A stretch of 64,000 bases of DNA from Acidobacteriota bacterium (GCA_947465645.1 CANIBQ010000019.1:1-64000); one strand, 5' to 3'. Shown: positions 8,994 through 18,160, counted from the stretch's first letter. A program made the numbers and translations. The notes: a model not told the origin generated them from the letters alone.

Positions 8994-11417
8994 ATGCGTG
9001 TTTCCCTTACCTTTTTCGTCTTCCTTTTCCTTCCGGCCCTGATCTCGGCCCAGGGAACCGCCATTCTTTCCGGGCGCGTACTCGACATGCAGGGCGATGC
9101 ACCGATCGGTTTTGCGACCATTGCCGTCGAAAGCCCCACCGCGGCAGCCGGATCGCCGCCCATTGGGGGTGCGCTGGCCGGCGGGAACGGCCGCTTCGTC
9201 ATACAAGGCCTGGCGCCGGGCCAGTATCGAGTCCGGATCACGTTTCCCGGCTTCCTCGAGGCGGAGGCGGACGTAGTCGTCAGTCCCCTGAACCAGACGT
9301 ACGACCTGGGAGATATCCGCCTTCCACGAATCGAGGGCTTCGAGGAACAGATTACGGTCACCGCCGAGGCCATCCGCGCCGCCGGCCTCGACACGCAGGT
9401 GTTCAGCGTGGGTGACGGACCGATCCAGTCGACCGGCACCATGCTCGACGCGCTGAAGAACGTCCCGGGTGTGACGGTCGATCAGGAGGGAAAGGTCTCT
9501 CTGCGCGGCAGCGACAAGGTCGCCATCCTGATCGACGGGCGGCAGTCGAGCCTGACCGGATTCGGGACTCAGCGCGGGCTGGACAGCGTGTCGGCGGCCA
9601 ACATCGAGGCGATTGAGATCATCAACAACCCCTCTGCGCGCTTCGACGCCGCAGGCATGGCGGGCATCATCAACATCATCTACAAGAAGGAACAGCAGCT
9701 TGGCTGGTCCGGCGATGTCGGCGTTGGGCTGGGCGTCGGCCAGTTCACCAAGCAGCGGCGCGACCTTCCGACCGATCTCGGTAGCTTCTCGAACAACGAG
9801 AAAGTGATCCCGAGCGTGAACCTGAACTATCGCACGCCGCGGACGCGCACCTTCATACAGGGGGAGCTCATGCTGCAGGATCGGCTCCCGAACAATGAAT
9901 TCACCACGCGCTTCTATGACGATGGCCGTGTGATTGAGTCCCAGGTGCCGGAAAACCGCGAGCAGTATATCTACACCGTCCGAGGCGGGTCCGACTTTAC
10001 GCTCAACGACACGAACACCATCACCATCTCGGGCGTCCACAATTACGAGCATCACATCGACGTCGCGCAGGTGCCGTTCATCCTTCAGGCGACGGGACGG
10101 CGCGAGCGGTTCTGGTTCTGGCGCGAGGACGAGGGGACCGGGTTCACCAACGCCAACGTCGATCTCACGCACAAGTTCGGCGCGCCCGGCCACGAGCTGG
10201 GTGTCAACCTCCAGTTCACACGGGGGAAGGAAGACGAGGCGTACTTCCTGAACGAGGAATCGCCGATCCGGATCGGCACCGACGACACCCACATCGTCGC
10301 TATCGAAAACACGCTGCCGCTCAGCATCGACTACACGCGGCCGCTGCCGACCGGCCGCCTGGAGCTCGGCTCCAAGTTGCAGCGCCGCTGGATCCCGGTC
10401 ACCTACACCGTGCGGCGCGGCGTCCAGAGTGTGATCTACCCGGGCCTCGGGGACTTCTCGGACTGGAACGAGAACATCTTCGCCGGCTACGCCAACCTCG
10501 TTCGCATTACGCCGCGCTACACACTCGAAGGCGGGCTCCGGCTCGAGGAAACGCAGGTCTCCTACACGATTCCCAGCGAAAACATCTATTACCCGGGGAG
10601 CGATAAGTACGACTACTTCGGCGTGTTCCCGAACGTGAAGCTGACGCTGAACCTGACGAGCACCAACCGGCTCACCACGGCTTTCAACCGGCGCGTCGAC
10701 CGTCCAGGGGAACCGGAGCTCCGCATCTTCCCGAAGTACGACGATCCGGAAATTCTGAAAGTGGGCAACCCGTTCCTGCGGCCCCAGTTCACCAACGCGT
10801 ACGAAGTGGGATTCTCGCGATCATGGGTTGGGGGCACGGGCAGCGCCGCCGTCTACCACCGCGACGTGAGCGATGCGTTCCTGCGCATCTTCGCGATCGA
10901 CGACTCGAATCCCAGCTACGACATCGTCAACCGCATCTTCGAGAACGCCGGCAACTTCCGCCAGACCGGCGTGCAGTTGACGGCATCGCAGCAGATCGTT
11001 CGCCCCTGGCGGATGACCGGCAGCGTGCACTGGTTCCAGAACGACATCGAGGCGCTCGATACAATGCTGTTCTTCCCGACGAGACGGCCGTTCACGCTGT
11101 CCGCCTCGAAGGACCACACCTGGGACATGACGCTCAACAACCGTTTCGCCCTGCCTCGGGGGCTCGAGTTGCAGGCGAACTACATCCGGTACGCGTCGCG
11201 GAATGTGCCGCAGGGGCGCGAACGCGCCAGGTCGTCGCTCGACTTCTCCGCCAAGAAGCCGCTGATGAACGAGAGGGCCGAGCTCGTCTTCACCTTTACC
11301 GACATCTTCAACGACTTCGCGCTCCAGCACGACATCACCGGCAACGGCTTTACGGCGCTCTACCAGAATTTCCTCGAGACGCAGGTCGCCACCCTGGGAC
11401 TGCGATTCCGATTCTGA
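8994..11417 (+). CDS. TonB-dependent receptor, outer-membrane beta-barrel family
   Basis: The 807-residue protein has a signal peptide (MRVSLTFFVFLFLPALISAQ), a carboxypeptidase-regulatory-like domain (about residues 25-115), a plug ('DALKNVPGVTVDQEGKVSLRG', 'IEIINNPSARFDAAGMAGIINI') and a barrel of the PF14905-like type ending in 'QVATLGLRFRF'. The 'VAILIDGRQSS' plug segment is typical. It probably imports a large ligand, unidentified. The ATG at 8994 is chosen because it opens on the signal peptide; an in-frame start at 8841 would add 51 residues that overlap a gene fragment. Confidence 0.9.
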   Translation: MRVSLTFFVFLFLPALISAQGTAILSGRVLDMQGDAPIGFATIAVESPTAAAGSPPIGGALAGGNGRFVIQGLAPGQYRVRITFPGFLEAEADVVVSPLNQTYDLGDIRLPRIEGFEEQITVTAEAIRAAGLDTQVFSVGDGPIQSTGTMLDALKNVPGVTVDQEGKVSLRGSDKVAILIDGRQSSLTGFGTQRGLDSVSAANIEAIEIINNPSARFDAAGMAGIINIIYKKEQQLGWSGDVGVGLGVGQFTKQRRDLPTDLGSFSNNEKVIPSVNLNYRTPRTRTFIQGELMLQDRLPNNEFTTRFYDDGRVIESQVPENREQYIYTVRGGSDFTLNDTNTITISGVHNYEHHIDVAQVPFILQATGRRERFWFWREDEGTGFTNANVDLTHKFGAPGHELGVNLQFTRGKEDEAYFLNEESPIRIGTDDTHIVAIENTLPLSIDYTRPLPTGRLELGSKLQRRWIPVTYTVRRGVQSVIYPGLGDFSDWNENIFAGYANLVRITPRYTLEGGLRLEETQVSYTIPSENIYYPGSDKYDYFGVFPNVKLTLNLTSTNRLTTAFNRRVDRPGEPELRIFPKYDDPEILKVGNPFLRPQFTNAYEVGFSRSWVGGTGSAAVYHRDVSDAFLRIFAIDDSNPSYDIVNRIFENAGNFRQTGVQLTASQQIVRPWRMTGSVHWFQNDIEALDTMLFFPTRRPFTLSASKDHTWDMTLNNRFALPRGLELQANYIRYASRNVPQGRERARSSLDFSAKKPLMNERAELVFTFTDIFNDFALQHDITGNGFTALYQNFLETQVATLGLRFRF

Positions 11418-11444
11418 ACGCGATTGAATTCAAGGCCTCAACGT

Positions 11445-12047
11445 ATGACCCTGTACCATGACGCGCAGCGGGAGCTGCAGGATCGGTTCGATACGCGTCG
11501 GCTCGCGGACCGCCTGGAAGAGCGGAAGGTCCACGCCGAGCTCTCGGAGGCGGACGCGGAGTTTGTCTCGGCCCGCGACATGATGTTTCTTGCGACATGC
11601 GATCCCGGAGGTCAGCCGACCTGCTCGTTCAAGGCCGGCGAGCCAGGATTCATCCGGGTGATCGATCCGCAGACCCTTCTGTTCCCGTGGTACGACGGGA
11701 ACGGGATGTTTCTGTCCGCGGGCAATGTCGCGGCGACGTCACGGATTGGCCTCCTGCTGATCGACTTCGAAGCGCAGCGGCGTCTCCGCCTGGAAGGCGA
11801 TGCGGATCTCGTCGATGATCCAGCCACGATCGCTGGCTATCCGGGAGCACAGTTTGTCGTCCGCGTGCGGCTGCGGCGGATCTACCCCAACTGTCCCCGG
11901 TACATTCCGACGTATCGTCTCGTTGAGCGGTCCGCCTTCATCCCGCGCACGGATGACGCACCGCCGGTACCGGATTGGAAACGGGCAGACTGGGCCCGCG
12001 ACGTGTTGCCCGCGCGTGACAGGCCAGGCGAAGAGCCCGGCGAGTAG
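11445..12047 (+). CDS. Pyridoxamine 5'-phosphate oxidase-fold flavoprotein
   Basis: The 200-residue protein has the split-barrel FMN-binding layout of the PNPOx-like superfamily: 'FVSARDMMFLATCDPGGQPTCSFKAGEPGF', 'LLFPWYDGNGMFLSAGNVAATSRIGLLLID', then 'RLRLEGDADLV' and 'NCPRYIPTYRLV'. This sub-type contains general stress and F420/FMN-binding proteins rather than true PdxH, so no specific reaction is assigned. It follows the TonB receptor after 27 bp. An in-frame TTG at 11424 is a less likely start than the ATG at 11445. Confidence 0.8.
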   Translation: MTLYHDAQRELQDRFDTRRLADRLEERKVHAELSEADAEFVSARDMMFLATCDPGGQPTCSFKAGEPGFIRVIDPQTLLFPWYDGNGMFLSAGNVAATSRIGLLLIDFEAQRRLRLEGDADLVDDPATIAGYPGAQFVVRVRLRRIYPNCPRYIPTYRLVERSAFIPRTDDAPPVPDWKRADWARDVLPARDRPGEEPGE

Positions 12048-12324
12048 ATCCGCGGGCTGGGTTCAGACTCGCCAAGCTTGGCTGGTGCGAGCGCGGCGGG
12101 CACCAGCAGGCGTCGCTTCGCATCAAGGGTCACAACCGTAGTTCGGCGGAGGGGGAGCATATGGTCGAAAGGATGTTGACGATGTTTGGAATAAGCGGCA
12201 ATCATGTGGTACCGGGTGTCGGTGATTTTCCAGGATTGGCGGCTACGAATGGTCGCGCCTCCGCATTAGGAGTACGTGTACGTGAGAATCCCGGCTCGCG
12301 CGCTAAGACAACGAGGAGGCAATT
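12048..12324. other. Intergenic spacer before the low-GC cassette
   Basis: I see no gene here. GC content falls through this stretch compared with the upstream gene. A CTGGTGC/GCACCAG inverted repeat lies in the first 60 bp. The last bases before GTG 12325 carry a strong ribosome-binding site (ACGAGGAGGCAATT), so a promoter for the following two genes is likely within the spacer, but no convincing -35/-10 pair stands out. Confidence 0.4.
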
Positions 12325-13221
12325 GTGAGCTTCAGCCGATTCAGTGAGAGAACGGGAAGGACAAGGATGGGCTCTGTGTGGACTGGTGGGCTGGCGTTGT
12401 TAGCCATTCTGCTGCTGCCTCTCACCACGAGCGTCCACGCCCAGCGGATGTCTCATCAGGAAATGATTGAACGATTCGCGAAACTGCCCGATTGGAGCGG
12501 TATGTGGTTCGGTGAAGGCGGCGCGACGCCGCTTGACGCGAATCGACCTCGGGGAACGAACAGGAACTTTCCTCCATACAAGCCAGCATGGGAGGCGGCA
12601 TACAGTGAGTTCGTCAAGAAGGTGGTTGAGACAGACGAATATATCGATCCCCTGACCTTGGGATACGGAAGAGGGATGCCTGGCATGATGGCTCCGGCCC
12701 GGGCGATGCAATTTGTAGTGAGGCCCGAGCAGGTGTGGATCATGCACGAACGGCCAGACCTCAGATTCATCTATACAGATGGCAGGGATCATCCGGAACC
12801 AGACTTATTGATTCCAACCATGGAAGGCCATTCGATTGGCCACTGGGAGGGCGACACGCTGGTGGTGCATACCGTTGGCATACAGCCCGGTATTCCGGCG
12901 GACCGCACGGGCATGGCCTTCAGCGCCGAGATGCAAATCACCGAGCGCATGCGTTTGATCAACCCCAATACACTCGAAGTCCATTTCACTATTGAAGACC
13001 CGATCGCCTTTACGAAGCCGTGGATTATTGTCCGCCGGTACCACAGGCAATTGGATTCGAGTAAAGCACTGTATATGGCGAATGTGAATAGTCTTGAGAA
13101 TCAACGGAACCCAATTGTGGATGGATCGAACTCGATATCGCTCGGAGTTGACCTCGATGCCACGCCATCAGTCTTCCCGGCTGAGATCAGACCGCGCGCA
13201 GTGATGCCCACGCCCAAATAG
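12325..13221 (+). CDS. Secreted protein of unknown function, low-GC cassette gene 1
   Basis: The 298-residue protein has a signal peptide ending near 'TTSVHAQ'. The mature part contains 'LPDWSGMWFGEGG', 'GMPGMMAPARAMQFVVRPEQVWI', 'RFIYTDGRDHP', 'GHSIGHWEGDTLVVHTVGIQ', 'MQITERMRLINPNTLEVHFTIEDPIAFTKPW' and a late basic segment. These blocks define a common uncharacterised proteobacterial/acidobacterial family usually found beside DUF6152 genes, as here. The start is GTG 12325, backed by an AGGAGG site. Codon use and base composition are clearly less GC-rich than flanking genes, suggesting transfer. The function is unknown; a periplasmic beta-rich protein is inferred. Confidence 0.75.
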   Translation: MSFSRFSERTGRTRMGSVWTGGLALLAILLLPLTTSVHAQRMSHQEMIERFAKLPDWSGMWFGEGGATPLDANRPRGTNRNFPPYKPAWEAAYSEFVKKVVETDEYIDPLTLGYGRGMPGMMAPARAMQFVVRPEQVWIMHERPDLRFIYTDGRDHPEPDLLIPTMEGHSIGHWEGDTLVVHTVGIQPGIPADRTGMAFSAEMQITERMRLINPNTLEVHFTIEDPIAFTKPWIIVRRYHRQLDSSKALYMANVNSLENQRNPIVDGSNSISLGVDLDATPSVFPAEIRPRAVMPTPK

Positions 13222-13281
13222 GTTCGATGTGGTTGCAGTACCAGGAAAAATCATAGGACAGTGAAATAACCAGAAGGAAGG

Positions 13282-13692
13282 ATGAAGGAGATCATGCGAA
13301 AAGGAATCTTGTTGAGCCTGCTCGTCGCCGCCGTTTGGCTCAGTGGAGGGTCAACAGTGCTCATGGGGCATCATTCAGCCGCCGGATTTTTCGAAACAGA
13401 CAAGGAAATAACGGTGAAAGGTACGGTAAAGCAAGTCCAGTTGACGAATCCTCACTCCTGGCTCGAAGTGATGGTCAAGAACGAGAAGGGTGAGGAGGTC
13501 CAGTGGAGCATTGAGATGCAGGCGCCGATTCAGTTGCTGCGTCAGGGGTGGACCCGAACGACGGTAAAACCTGGAGATGAGGTGACGGTGGTCATGAATC
13601 CAATGGTGAAGAATCAGCCAGGGGGGCTCTTCATCGGGATTACTCTGCCTGACGGCAAGCAATTGGGTAGGATGACTCGATCCAGCAACTGA
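13282..13692 (+). CDS. DUF6152 family secreted protein
   Basis: The 136-residue protein has an N-terminal signal peptide, then 'GHHSAAGFFETDKEITVKGTVKQVQLTNPHSWLEVMV', the signature of DUF6152, and an OB-fold-like remainder ending 'GLFIGITLPDGKQLG'. Members are periplasmic and uncharacterised; the conserved 'HHS' and 'NPHSW' histidines could bind metal. It forms a pair with the preceding 298-residue protein and shares its lower GC. Two in-frame ATGs (13282 and 13294) both have purine-rich sites upstream; the first is used here. Confidence 0.87.
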   Translation: MKEIMRKGILLSLLVAAVWLSGGSTVLMGHHSAAGFFETDKEITVKGTVKQVQLTNPHSWLEVMVKNEKGEEVQWSIEMQAPIQLLRQGWTRTTVKPGDEVTVVMNPMVKNQPGGLFIGITLPDGKQLGRMTRSSN

Positions 13693-13766
13693 TTGGATCC
13701 AGCTGCACTACTCGGTCACGGAAGCGTCGTCTTCTCGATCCGCTCTAGCCGGGCACGGCCGCGTCG

Positions 13767-13795
13767 GTGGGATTTGGGACTTGGGCTTATTGGGT
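13767..13795. repeat. Fragment related to the GGGCTT/GGGATTTGGG repeat family
   Basis: A tract of repeated TTGGG/TTTGGG words lies directly 3' of the tRNA-Glu gene. It resembles a degenerate copy of the repeat at 2685-2716 and 42071-42155. The similarity is modest. Confidence 0.35.
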
Positions 13796-13870
13796 TGGTA
13801 CCGGTACGGGGATTCGAACCCCGGTTCCATGGTTGAGAACCATGTGTCCTAACCCCTAGACGATACCGGC
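13796..13870 (-). tRNA. tRNA-Glu (anticodon CTC)
   Basis: The reverse strand folds into a full 75-nt cloverleaf: acceptor GCCGGTA/TACCGGT (one G-U at position 1), D arm GTCTAGGGGTTAGGAC, anticodon stem CATGG/CCATG around loop TTCTCAA (anticodon CTC, reading GAG), and T arm CGGGG-TTCGAAT-CCCCG. The CCA end is encoded. It is isolated, with no other tRNA nearby, and charges the first substrate of the C5 heme pathway encoded at 29.6 kb. Confidence 0.96.
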
Positions 13871-14004
13871 AGACAGCCTGCCGCGCCGAAGCGTGGCGCG
13901 AAGGCGGGGGCGTGCGATAACCTTTCAATGTTATCCCCTAGCCGCTGATCAGTAAAGCCCGGCTGTCAAAGACCTTCACCGTCCGCGGCCGGTATGATGG
14001 CGTG

Positions 14005-15393
14005 ATGCGCGGCCTCGTCAAATACCTTCTCATCCTTCTCCTCATCGTCGCGATCGCTGGCGGCGGCGCGTGGATATGGGCCGGCCGGTCGGACGGCCCG
14101 ACCATCCAGATTCGACAGCCCGACCGCTTGGTTGGCCAGGCCACGACCCTCGATCTGCTGGTGGACTCGCCCGGCGGACAGTTCTCGCGGCTCGATGTGA
14201 GCATCGAGCAGGCGGGCAACACCTATCCCGTGTTCAGTCTCGCGCAGCCGAACCAGGGCGGCGTGCGCCAGGAAACCGCGGACCGGCTGTTCGTCATGCG
14301 GCCGATCGGCAAGCGCGACATCCCCCAGCTCCAGGCGGGTCCCGCCCGCATCGTGGTGCAGGCGTCACGGCCGGTCTTCTTCGGGCTTCGCGACATCGAA
14401 TCGAGCATGACCCGCGACGTGCAGGTGCAGCTCGAGCCGCCGCGCGTTTCGGTGCTCTCGACGCTCCACTACGTCAACCACGGCGGCGCCGAGTTCGTCG
14501 TCTATCGCGCGACTCCGGCGAACATCGAGTCAGGCATCCGCGTCGGCGACCAGACGTATCCGGGCTTTCCGGCGTCGGGCGCCGGCATCAAGGCGGATGA
14601 CGCGACGAAGGTCGCGTTCTTCGCCCTGCTGCAGGATCAGGATCTGAATACGCCCGTCACGGTGTACGCGCGGGACGAGGCGGGCAACCAGGTGTCGACG
14701 CCGCTCGACGTCCGCGCGTTTCCGAAGCCGTTCTCGAGGAGCCGGATCGCGATCGACGACCGCTTCCTCGCACGCGTCGTTCCGGCGATCGCGGGCAACG
14801 TCCCCGACATGCAACTGTCTACAGCGCAACCGGACCTGCTCGCGTCGTTCCTCAAGATCAACGGCGAGCTCCGCAGGGCAAACGCGCAGACGATCCAGGC
14901 GCTGGCGATGAAGACCTCTCCGGAGATGCGGTGGAAGGACGCCTTCCAGCCGCTCGGCAACGCATCGGTCGAAGCAAAGTTCGCGGACAACCGGACCTAC
15001 GTGTACCAGGGCAAGGACGTCGATCAGCAGGTCCACCTCGGCTTCGATCTCGCCGTCACGGAACACATCCCGGTGCTCGCCGCCAATCGGGCGACCGTGC
15101 TCTATGCCGCGGACCTCGGCATCTACGGCAACTGCGTCATCATCGATCACGGCCTCGGCGTGCAGTCGCTGTACGGCCACCTCTCGTCGATCGAGGTGAA
15201 ACCGGGCGACACGGTCGAGAAAGGCCAGACGCTCGGACGCAGCGGCATGACCGGGCTTGCCGGCGGCGACCACCTGCACTTCACGATGCTCGTCAACGGC
15301 CAGCCCGTCAACCCGGTCGAATGGTGGGATCCCAAGTGGATGCAGGACCGCGTCTTCCGCAAGGTCGCCGAGGCCGGCGGCGGGGTACCATAG
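14005..15393 (+). CDS. M23-family (LytM) metallopeptidase, membrane anchored
   Basis: The 462-residue protein starts with one membrane helix (residues 6-27). A middle region of beta-rich sequence follows, and the C-terminal part carries a LytM domain with the zinc motif 'HLGFDLAV', 'NCVIIDHGLGVQSLYGHLSSIEVKPGDTVEKGQTLGRSG' and 'GGDHLHFTM'. All canonical M23 zinc ligands (H-x3-D, H-x-H) are visible, so it should be an active peptidoglycan endopeptidase facing the periplasm. GTG 14002 is immediately before ATG 14005; either can start translation. Confidence 0.92.
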   Translation: MRGLVKYLLILLLIVAIAGGGAWIWAGRSDGPTIQIRQPDRLVGQATTLDLLVDSPGGQFSRLDVSIEQAGNTYPVFSLAQPNQGGVRQETADRLFVMRPIGKRDIPQLQAGPARIVVQASRPVFFGLRDIESSMTRDVQVQLEPPRVSVLSTLHYVNHGGAEFVVYRATPANIESGIRVGDQTYPGFPASGAGIKADDATKVAFFALLQDQDLNTPVTVYARDEAGNQVSTPLDVRAFPKPFSRSRIAIDDRFLARVVPAIAGNVPDMQLSTAQPDLLASFLKINGELRRANAQTIQALAMKTSPEMRWKDAFQPLGNASVEAKFADNRTYVYQGKDVDQQVHLGFDLAVTEHIPVLAANRATVLYAADLGIYGNCVIIDHGLGVQSLYGHLSSIEVKPGDTVEKGQTLGRSGMTGLAGGDHLHFTMLVNGQPVNPVEWWDPKWMQDRVFRKVAEAGGGVP

Positions 15394-15412
15394 TTCAGGT
15401 TTGGAGTATTCG

Positions 15413-16231
15413 ATGTCACGATTCCATACAGACCGCTCCATGAGGCACCGTTCCAGGAGCCACCGCTTTGGGAGCCACTGTCTCGCGGCGGCGATGGCTC
15501 TCTCGATGCTCGTTGCAGCGTGCGGCGGCGGGAACGCCTCGGCGCCGGCAACGACCGCGGCCCCGGGACCTCCCCCGACACCTGTTGATCCGGCGACCGC
15601 CGCGACCGTCAGGGGCAAGATCAGCTTTGCCGGCACGGCGCCGGCACGTCAGCCGATCAGGATGACCTCCGACCCGAATTGCGCGCAGCCGGGCGCGCCG
15701 GCCACCGCCGAAACCGTGATCGTCGGCGGCGGCGGCGAGCTGCAGAATGTGTTCGTCTACGTGAAGGACGGCCTCGGCAATCGCACCTTCGCGGTGCCCA
15801 CGACGGCCGCGACCCTCGATCAGCGCGGCTGCCAGTACACGCCGCACGTGATCGGCGTCCAGGTCGGCCAGCCGCTCGAGATCGTGAACAGCGACGCGAC
15901 GCTGCACAACGTGCACGCCGTGCCGAAGCAGAACGGCGAGTTCAACACGGGGCAGCCGCTCAAAGGCATGAAGCACACGCACACGTTCAGCACGAAAGAA
16001 GTGATGGTGCCGTTCAAGTGCGACGTGCACGGGTGGATGAACGCGTACGTCGGCGTCCTCGATCACCCGTTTTTCGCCGCCACCGGCGCGGACGGATCGT
16101 TCGCGCTGAAAGGGTTGCCGCCCGGCACCTACACGATCGAAGCGTGGCACGAGAAGCTGGGCACGCAGACCCAGACCGTCACGGTCGGCGAGAAGGAAAC
16201 GAAGGACGTCGCGATGACGTTCGCGCTCTGA
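15413..16231 (+). CDS. Cupredoxin-like lipoprotein with C-terminal transthyretin-like domain
   Basis: The 272-residue protein has an N-terminal signal with lipobox 'LVAAC'. A plastocyanin-like domain contains likely copper ligands in 'NSDATLHNVHAVP' and 'VPFKCDVHGWMNAYVGV' (His, Cys, His, Met). The end is a carboxypeptidase-regulatory-like fold ('DGSFALKGLPPGTYTIEAWHEKLG'). Immediately downstream come ctaA, ctaB and a DUF420 gene, so electron transfer to, or copper supply for, a cytochrome oxidase is a reasonable inference. The ATG at 15413 is 19 bp after the peptidase stop. Confidence 0.82.
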   Translation: MSRFHTDRSMRHRSRSHRFGSHCLAAAMALSMLVAACGGGNASAPATTAAPGPPPTPVDPATAATVRGKISFAGTAPARQPIRMTSDPNCAQPGAPATAETVIVGGGGELQNVFVYVKDGLGNRTFAVPTTAATLDQRGCQYTPHVIGVQVGQPLEIVNSDATLHNVHAVPKQNGEFNTGQPLKGMKHTHTFSTKEVMVPFKCDVHGWMNAYVGVLDHPFFAATGADGSFALKGLPPGTYTIEAWHEKLGTQTQTVTVGEKETKDVAMTFAL

Positions 16232-16246
16232 CGTCCAGACTTGGGA

Positions 16247-17197
16247 ATGTTGCTACACCTGTTCGCGCTGCTCGTCGCGGTATCAACCGCCGTGCTGATC
16301 TTCGCCGGCGGCCTGGTCACGAGTACCGGGTCGGGTCTCTCGGTGCCTGACTGGCCGACGACCTACGGCTGGTCCATGTTCACGTTTCCGCTCGACAAGA
16401 TGGTGGGCGGAATCCGCTACGAACATACGCATCGACTCATCGCCAGCGGGGTCGGCTTTCTCATCGTCATCCTTGCCGGCTGGCTGTGGCGCACTGAGCC
16501 GCGGGCGTGGGTGCGTAACCTCGGATACGCGGCGTTGGCCGCCGTCGTGACACAGGGGATCCTCGGCGGCATCACGGTGCTGTGGTACCTCCCCGATCCT
16601 GTCTCGATCGCCCATGCAGGATTGGCGCAGCTCGTGTTCTGCCTGACGGTCACCCTTGCACTGGTCACGTCGCCAGGATGGAAGTCGGCATACGAGCCTT
16701 CACGGGCCATGAAGGTCCGCGACGATCGCATCCTGCCGCGGATCGCCCTCATCACCACGATCCTCATCTACCTTCAGATTCTCGTGGGCGCGACCATGCG
16801 CCACACCGACGCGGGGCTGGCAATTCCTGATTTCCCGCTCGCGTTCGGGCACCTGATTCCGCCGGTGTGGGACGGGAAGATCGCCGTGCACTTCGCGCAT
16901 CGCGTGGGAGCCCTCGTCGTGGCGTCGATGGTCATCGCCACCGCGGGCCACGCGCTGTACCACCATGGGCGGCGCGGTGAGCTGCGGCGGCCGTCGATCC
17001 TGCTGCTCTCGCTTGTCGCCGTGCAGATCACGCTCGGCGCGCTGACGATCCTCAGCGGCAAACAGTTCGTCATCAACTCGCTGCACGTCGTCACAGGGGC
17101 GGCGGTGCTCGGCACGTCGCTTGTCCTCACACTGCGGGCCCACCGGCCGAGGTTTGCGTTCGACGCGACGCCGCAGGCGTACGGGAGCGCGGCATGA
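16247..17197 (+). CDS. ctaA: Heme A synthase (COX15/CtaA)
   Basis: The 316-residue membrane protein has about eight helices and the family's conserved histidines: 'YEHTHRLIAS', 'IAHAGLAQLVF', 'VHFAHRVGALV' and 'INSLHVVTGA'. CtaA oxidises the C8 methyl of heme O to formyl to give heme A for aa3-type oxidases. The stop overlaps the ctaB start (ATGA, 17194-17197). ATG 16247 is preferred to the in-frame TTG at 16241. Confidence 0.93.
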   Translation: MLLHLFALLVAVSTAVLIFAGGLVTSTGSGLSVPDWPTTYGWSMFTFPLDKMVGGIRYEHTHRLIASGVGFLIVILAGWLWRTEPRAWVRNLGYAALAAVVTQGILGGITVLWYLPDPVSIAHAGLAQLVFCLTVTLALVTSPGWKSAYEPSRAMKVRDDRILPRIALITTILIYLQILVGATMRHTDAGLAIPDFPLAFGHLIPPVWDGKIAVHFAHRVGALVVASMVIATAGHALYHHGRRGELRRPSILLLSLVAVQITLGALTILSGKQFVINSLHVVTGAAVLGTSLVLTLRAHRPRFAFDATPQAYGSAA

Positions 17198-18126
17198 AGC
17201 CGGCAGCCGATGTCGCCGATGCGGGGGAGGCCTTCACCGTCCGCCAGGCGAGCCGTGACGGCTCGCGCCACATGGCGCTTGATTTCCTCGAGCTCACCAA
17301 GCCGCGCCTGAACCTGCTGGTGCTCATCACCACGGTGGTGGGCGTCTACCTGGGATCGCCGGCGGGCGTTCCGCCCTGGATCCTCGTGCATACCCTCGTC
17401 GGCACCGCGCTCGTGGCCGGCGGCGCCGCCGCGCTCAACGAGGTGTGGGAGCGCCACACGGATTCGCTGATGCGCCGCACGCGGACGCGTCCGCTGCCCG
17501 CCGGACGACTCGGGATCGTCGAGAGCACCGCCTTCGGATTGCTGCTGTCGGGAGCGGGGCTGGTGGAGCTAGCCGTGGGGGTCAACCCGCTCTGTTCCGC
17601 GGTGGCGGCCCTGACGCTGGTGAGCTACGTGCTCGTCTATACGCCGCTGAAGAAGCGCACCTCCCTCGCCACGCTCGTCGGCGCGATTCCCGGGGCACTG
17701 CCGCCGGTCATCGGCTGGACCGCCGCCACCGGCGCGGTGACGCCCCCGGCCCTGGTGCTGTTCGGGATCGTCTTCCTGTGGCAGATGCCGCACTTCCTCG
17801 CGATCGCGTGGATGTATCGCGATGACTACGCCGCGGCGGGCATTCCGCTGCTGCCGGTGCTCGAGCCCGACGGGCGGCGCACGGGACAGCAGGCGCTCCT
17901 TTACTCCGCCGTGTTGTGGCCGGTCAGCCTGCTGCCAGCCGCCGTCGGACTCTCCGGCCTGCCGTACAGCATCGTCGCCACCGTGCTGGGTTTCCTGTTT
18001 ATCGGCCTGGCCGCGGCGTTCGCGCGCGAACGTTCCATGGTGGCGGCCCGGCGCCTGTTCCTGTTCTCGATCACCTACCTGCCGCTGCTCTGGGTAGCCC
18101 TGATCGTCGATCGATTGTTTCTCTGA
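17194..18126 (+). CDS. ctaB: Protoheme IX farnesyltransferase (heme O synthase)
   Basis: The 310-residue UbiA-family membrane prenyltransferase attaches farnesyl to heme b. The prenyl-diphosphate motif is 'NEVWERHTDSLMRRTRTRPLPAG', with Glu in place of the first Asp of the usual NxxxDxxxD, a substitution seen in this family. The second loop reads 'WQMPHFLAIAWMYRDDYAAAGIPLLPV'. It is coupled to ctaA by ATGA. Residues about 15-26 (TVRQASRDGSRH) are encoded by a dispersed palindrome at 17238-17273; Met27 (17272) is an alternative start that would exclude it. Confidence 0.94.
   Translation: MKPAADVADAGEAFTVRQASRDGSRHMALDFLELTKPRLNLLVLITTVVGVYLGSPAGVPPWILVHTLVGTALVAGGAAALNEVWERHTDSLMRRTRTRPLPAGRLGIVESTAFGLLLSGAGLVELAVGVNPLCSAVAALTLVSYVLVYTPLKKRTSLATLVGAIPGALPPVIGWTAATGAVTPPALVLFGIVFLWQMPHFLAIAWMYRDDYAAAGIPLLPVLEPDGRRTGQQALLYSAVLWPVSLLPAAVGLSGLPYSIVATVLGFLFIGLAAAFARERSMVAARRLFLFSITYLPLLWVALIVDRLFL
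17238..17273. repeat. Dispersed GAGCCGT-type palindrome within ctaB
   Basis: This 36-bp segment contains the palindrome CGAGCCGTGACGGCTCG. It matches, on the opposite strand, the repeat at 24335-24370 in about 31 of 36 positions. The two copies encode similar peptides (TVRQASRDGSRH and TVRHASRQGSRR) at the N-termini of two unrelated membrane proteins. Confidence 0.7.
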
Positions 18127-18160
18127 CGAACCGGCCTGCATCCCGCCGCCTGCATTCATC

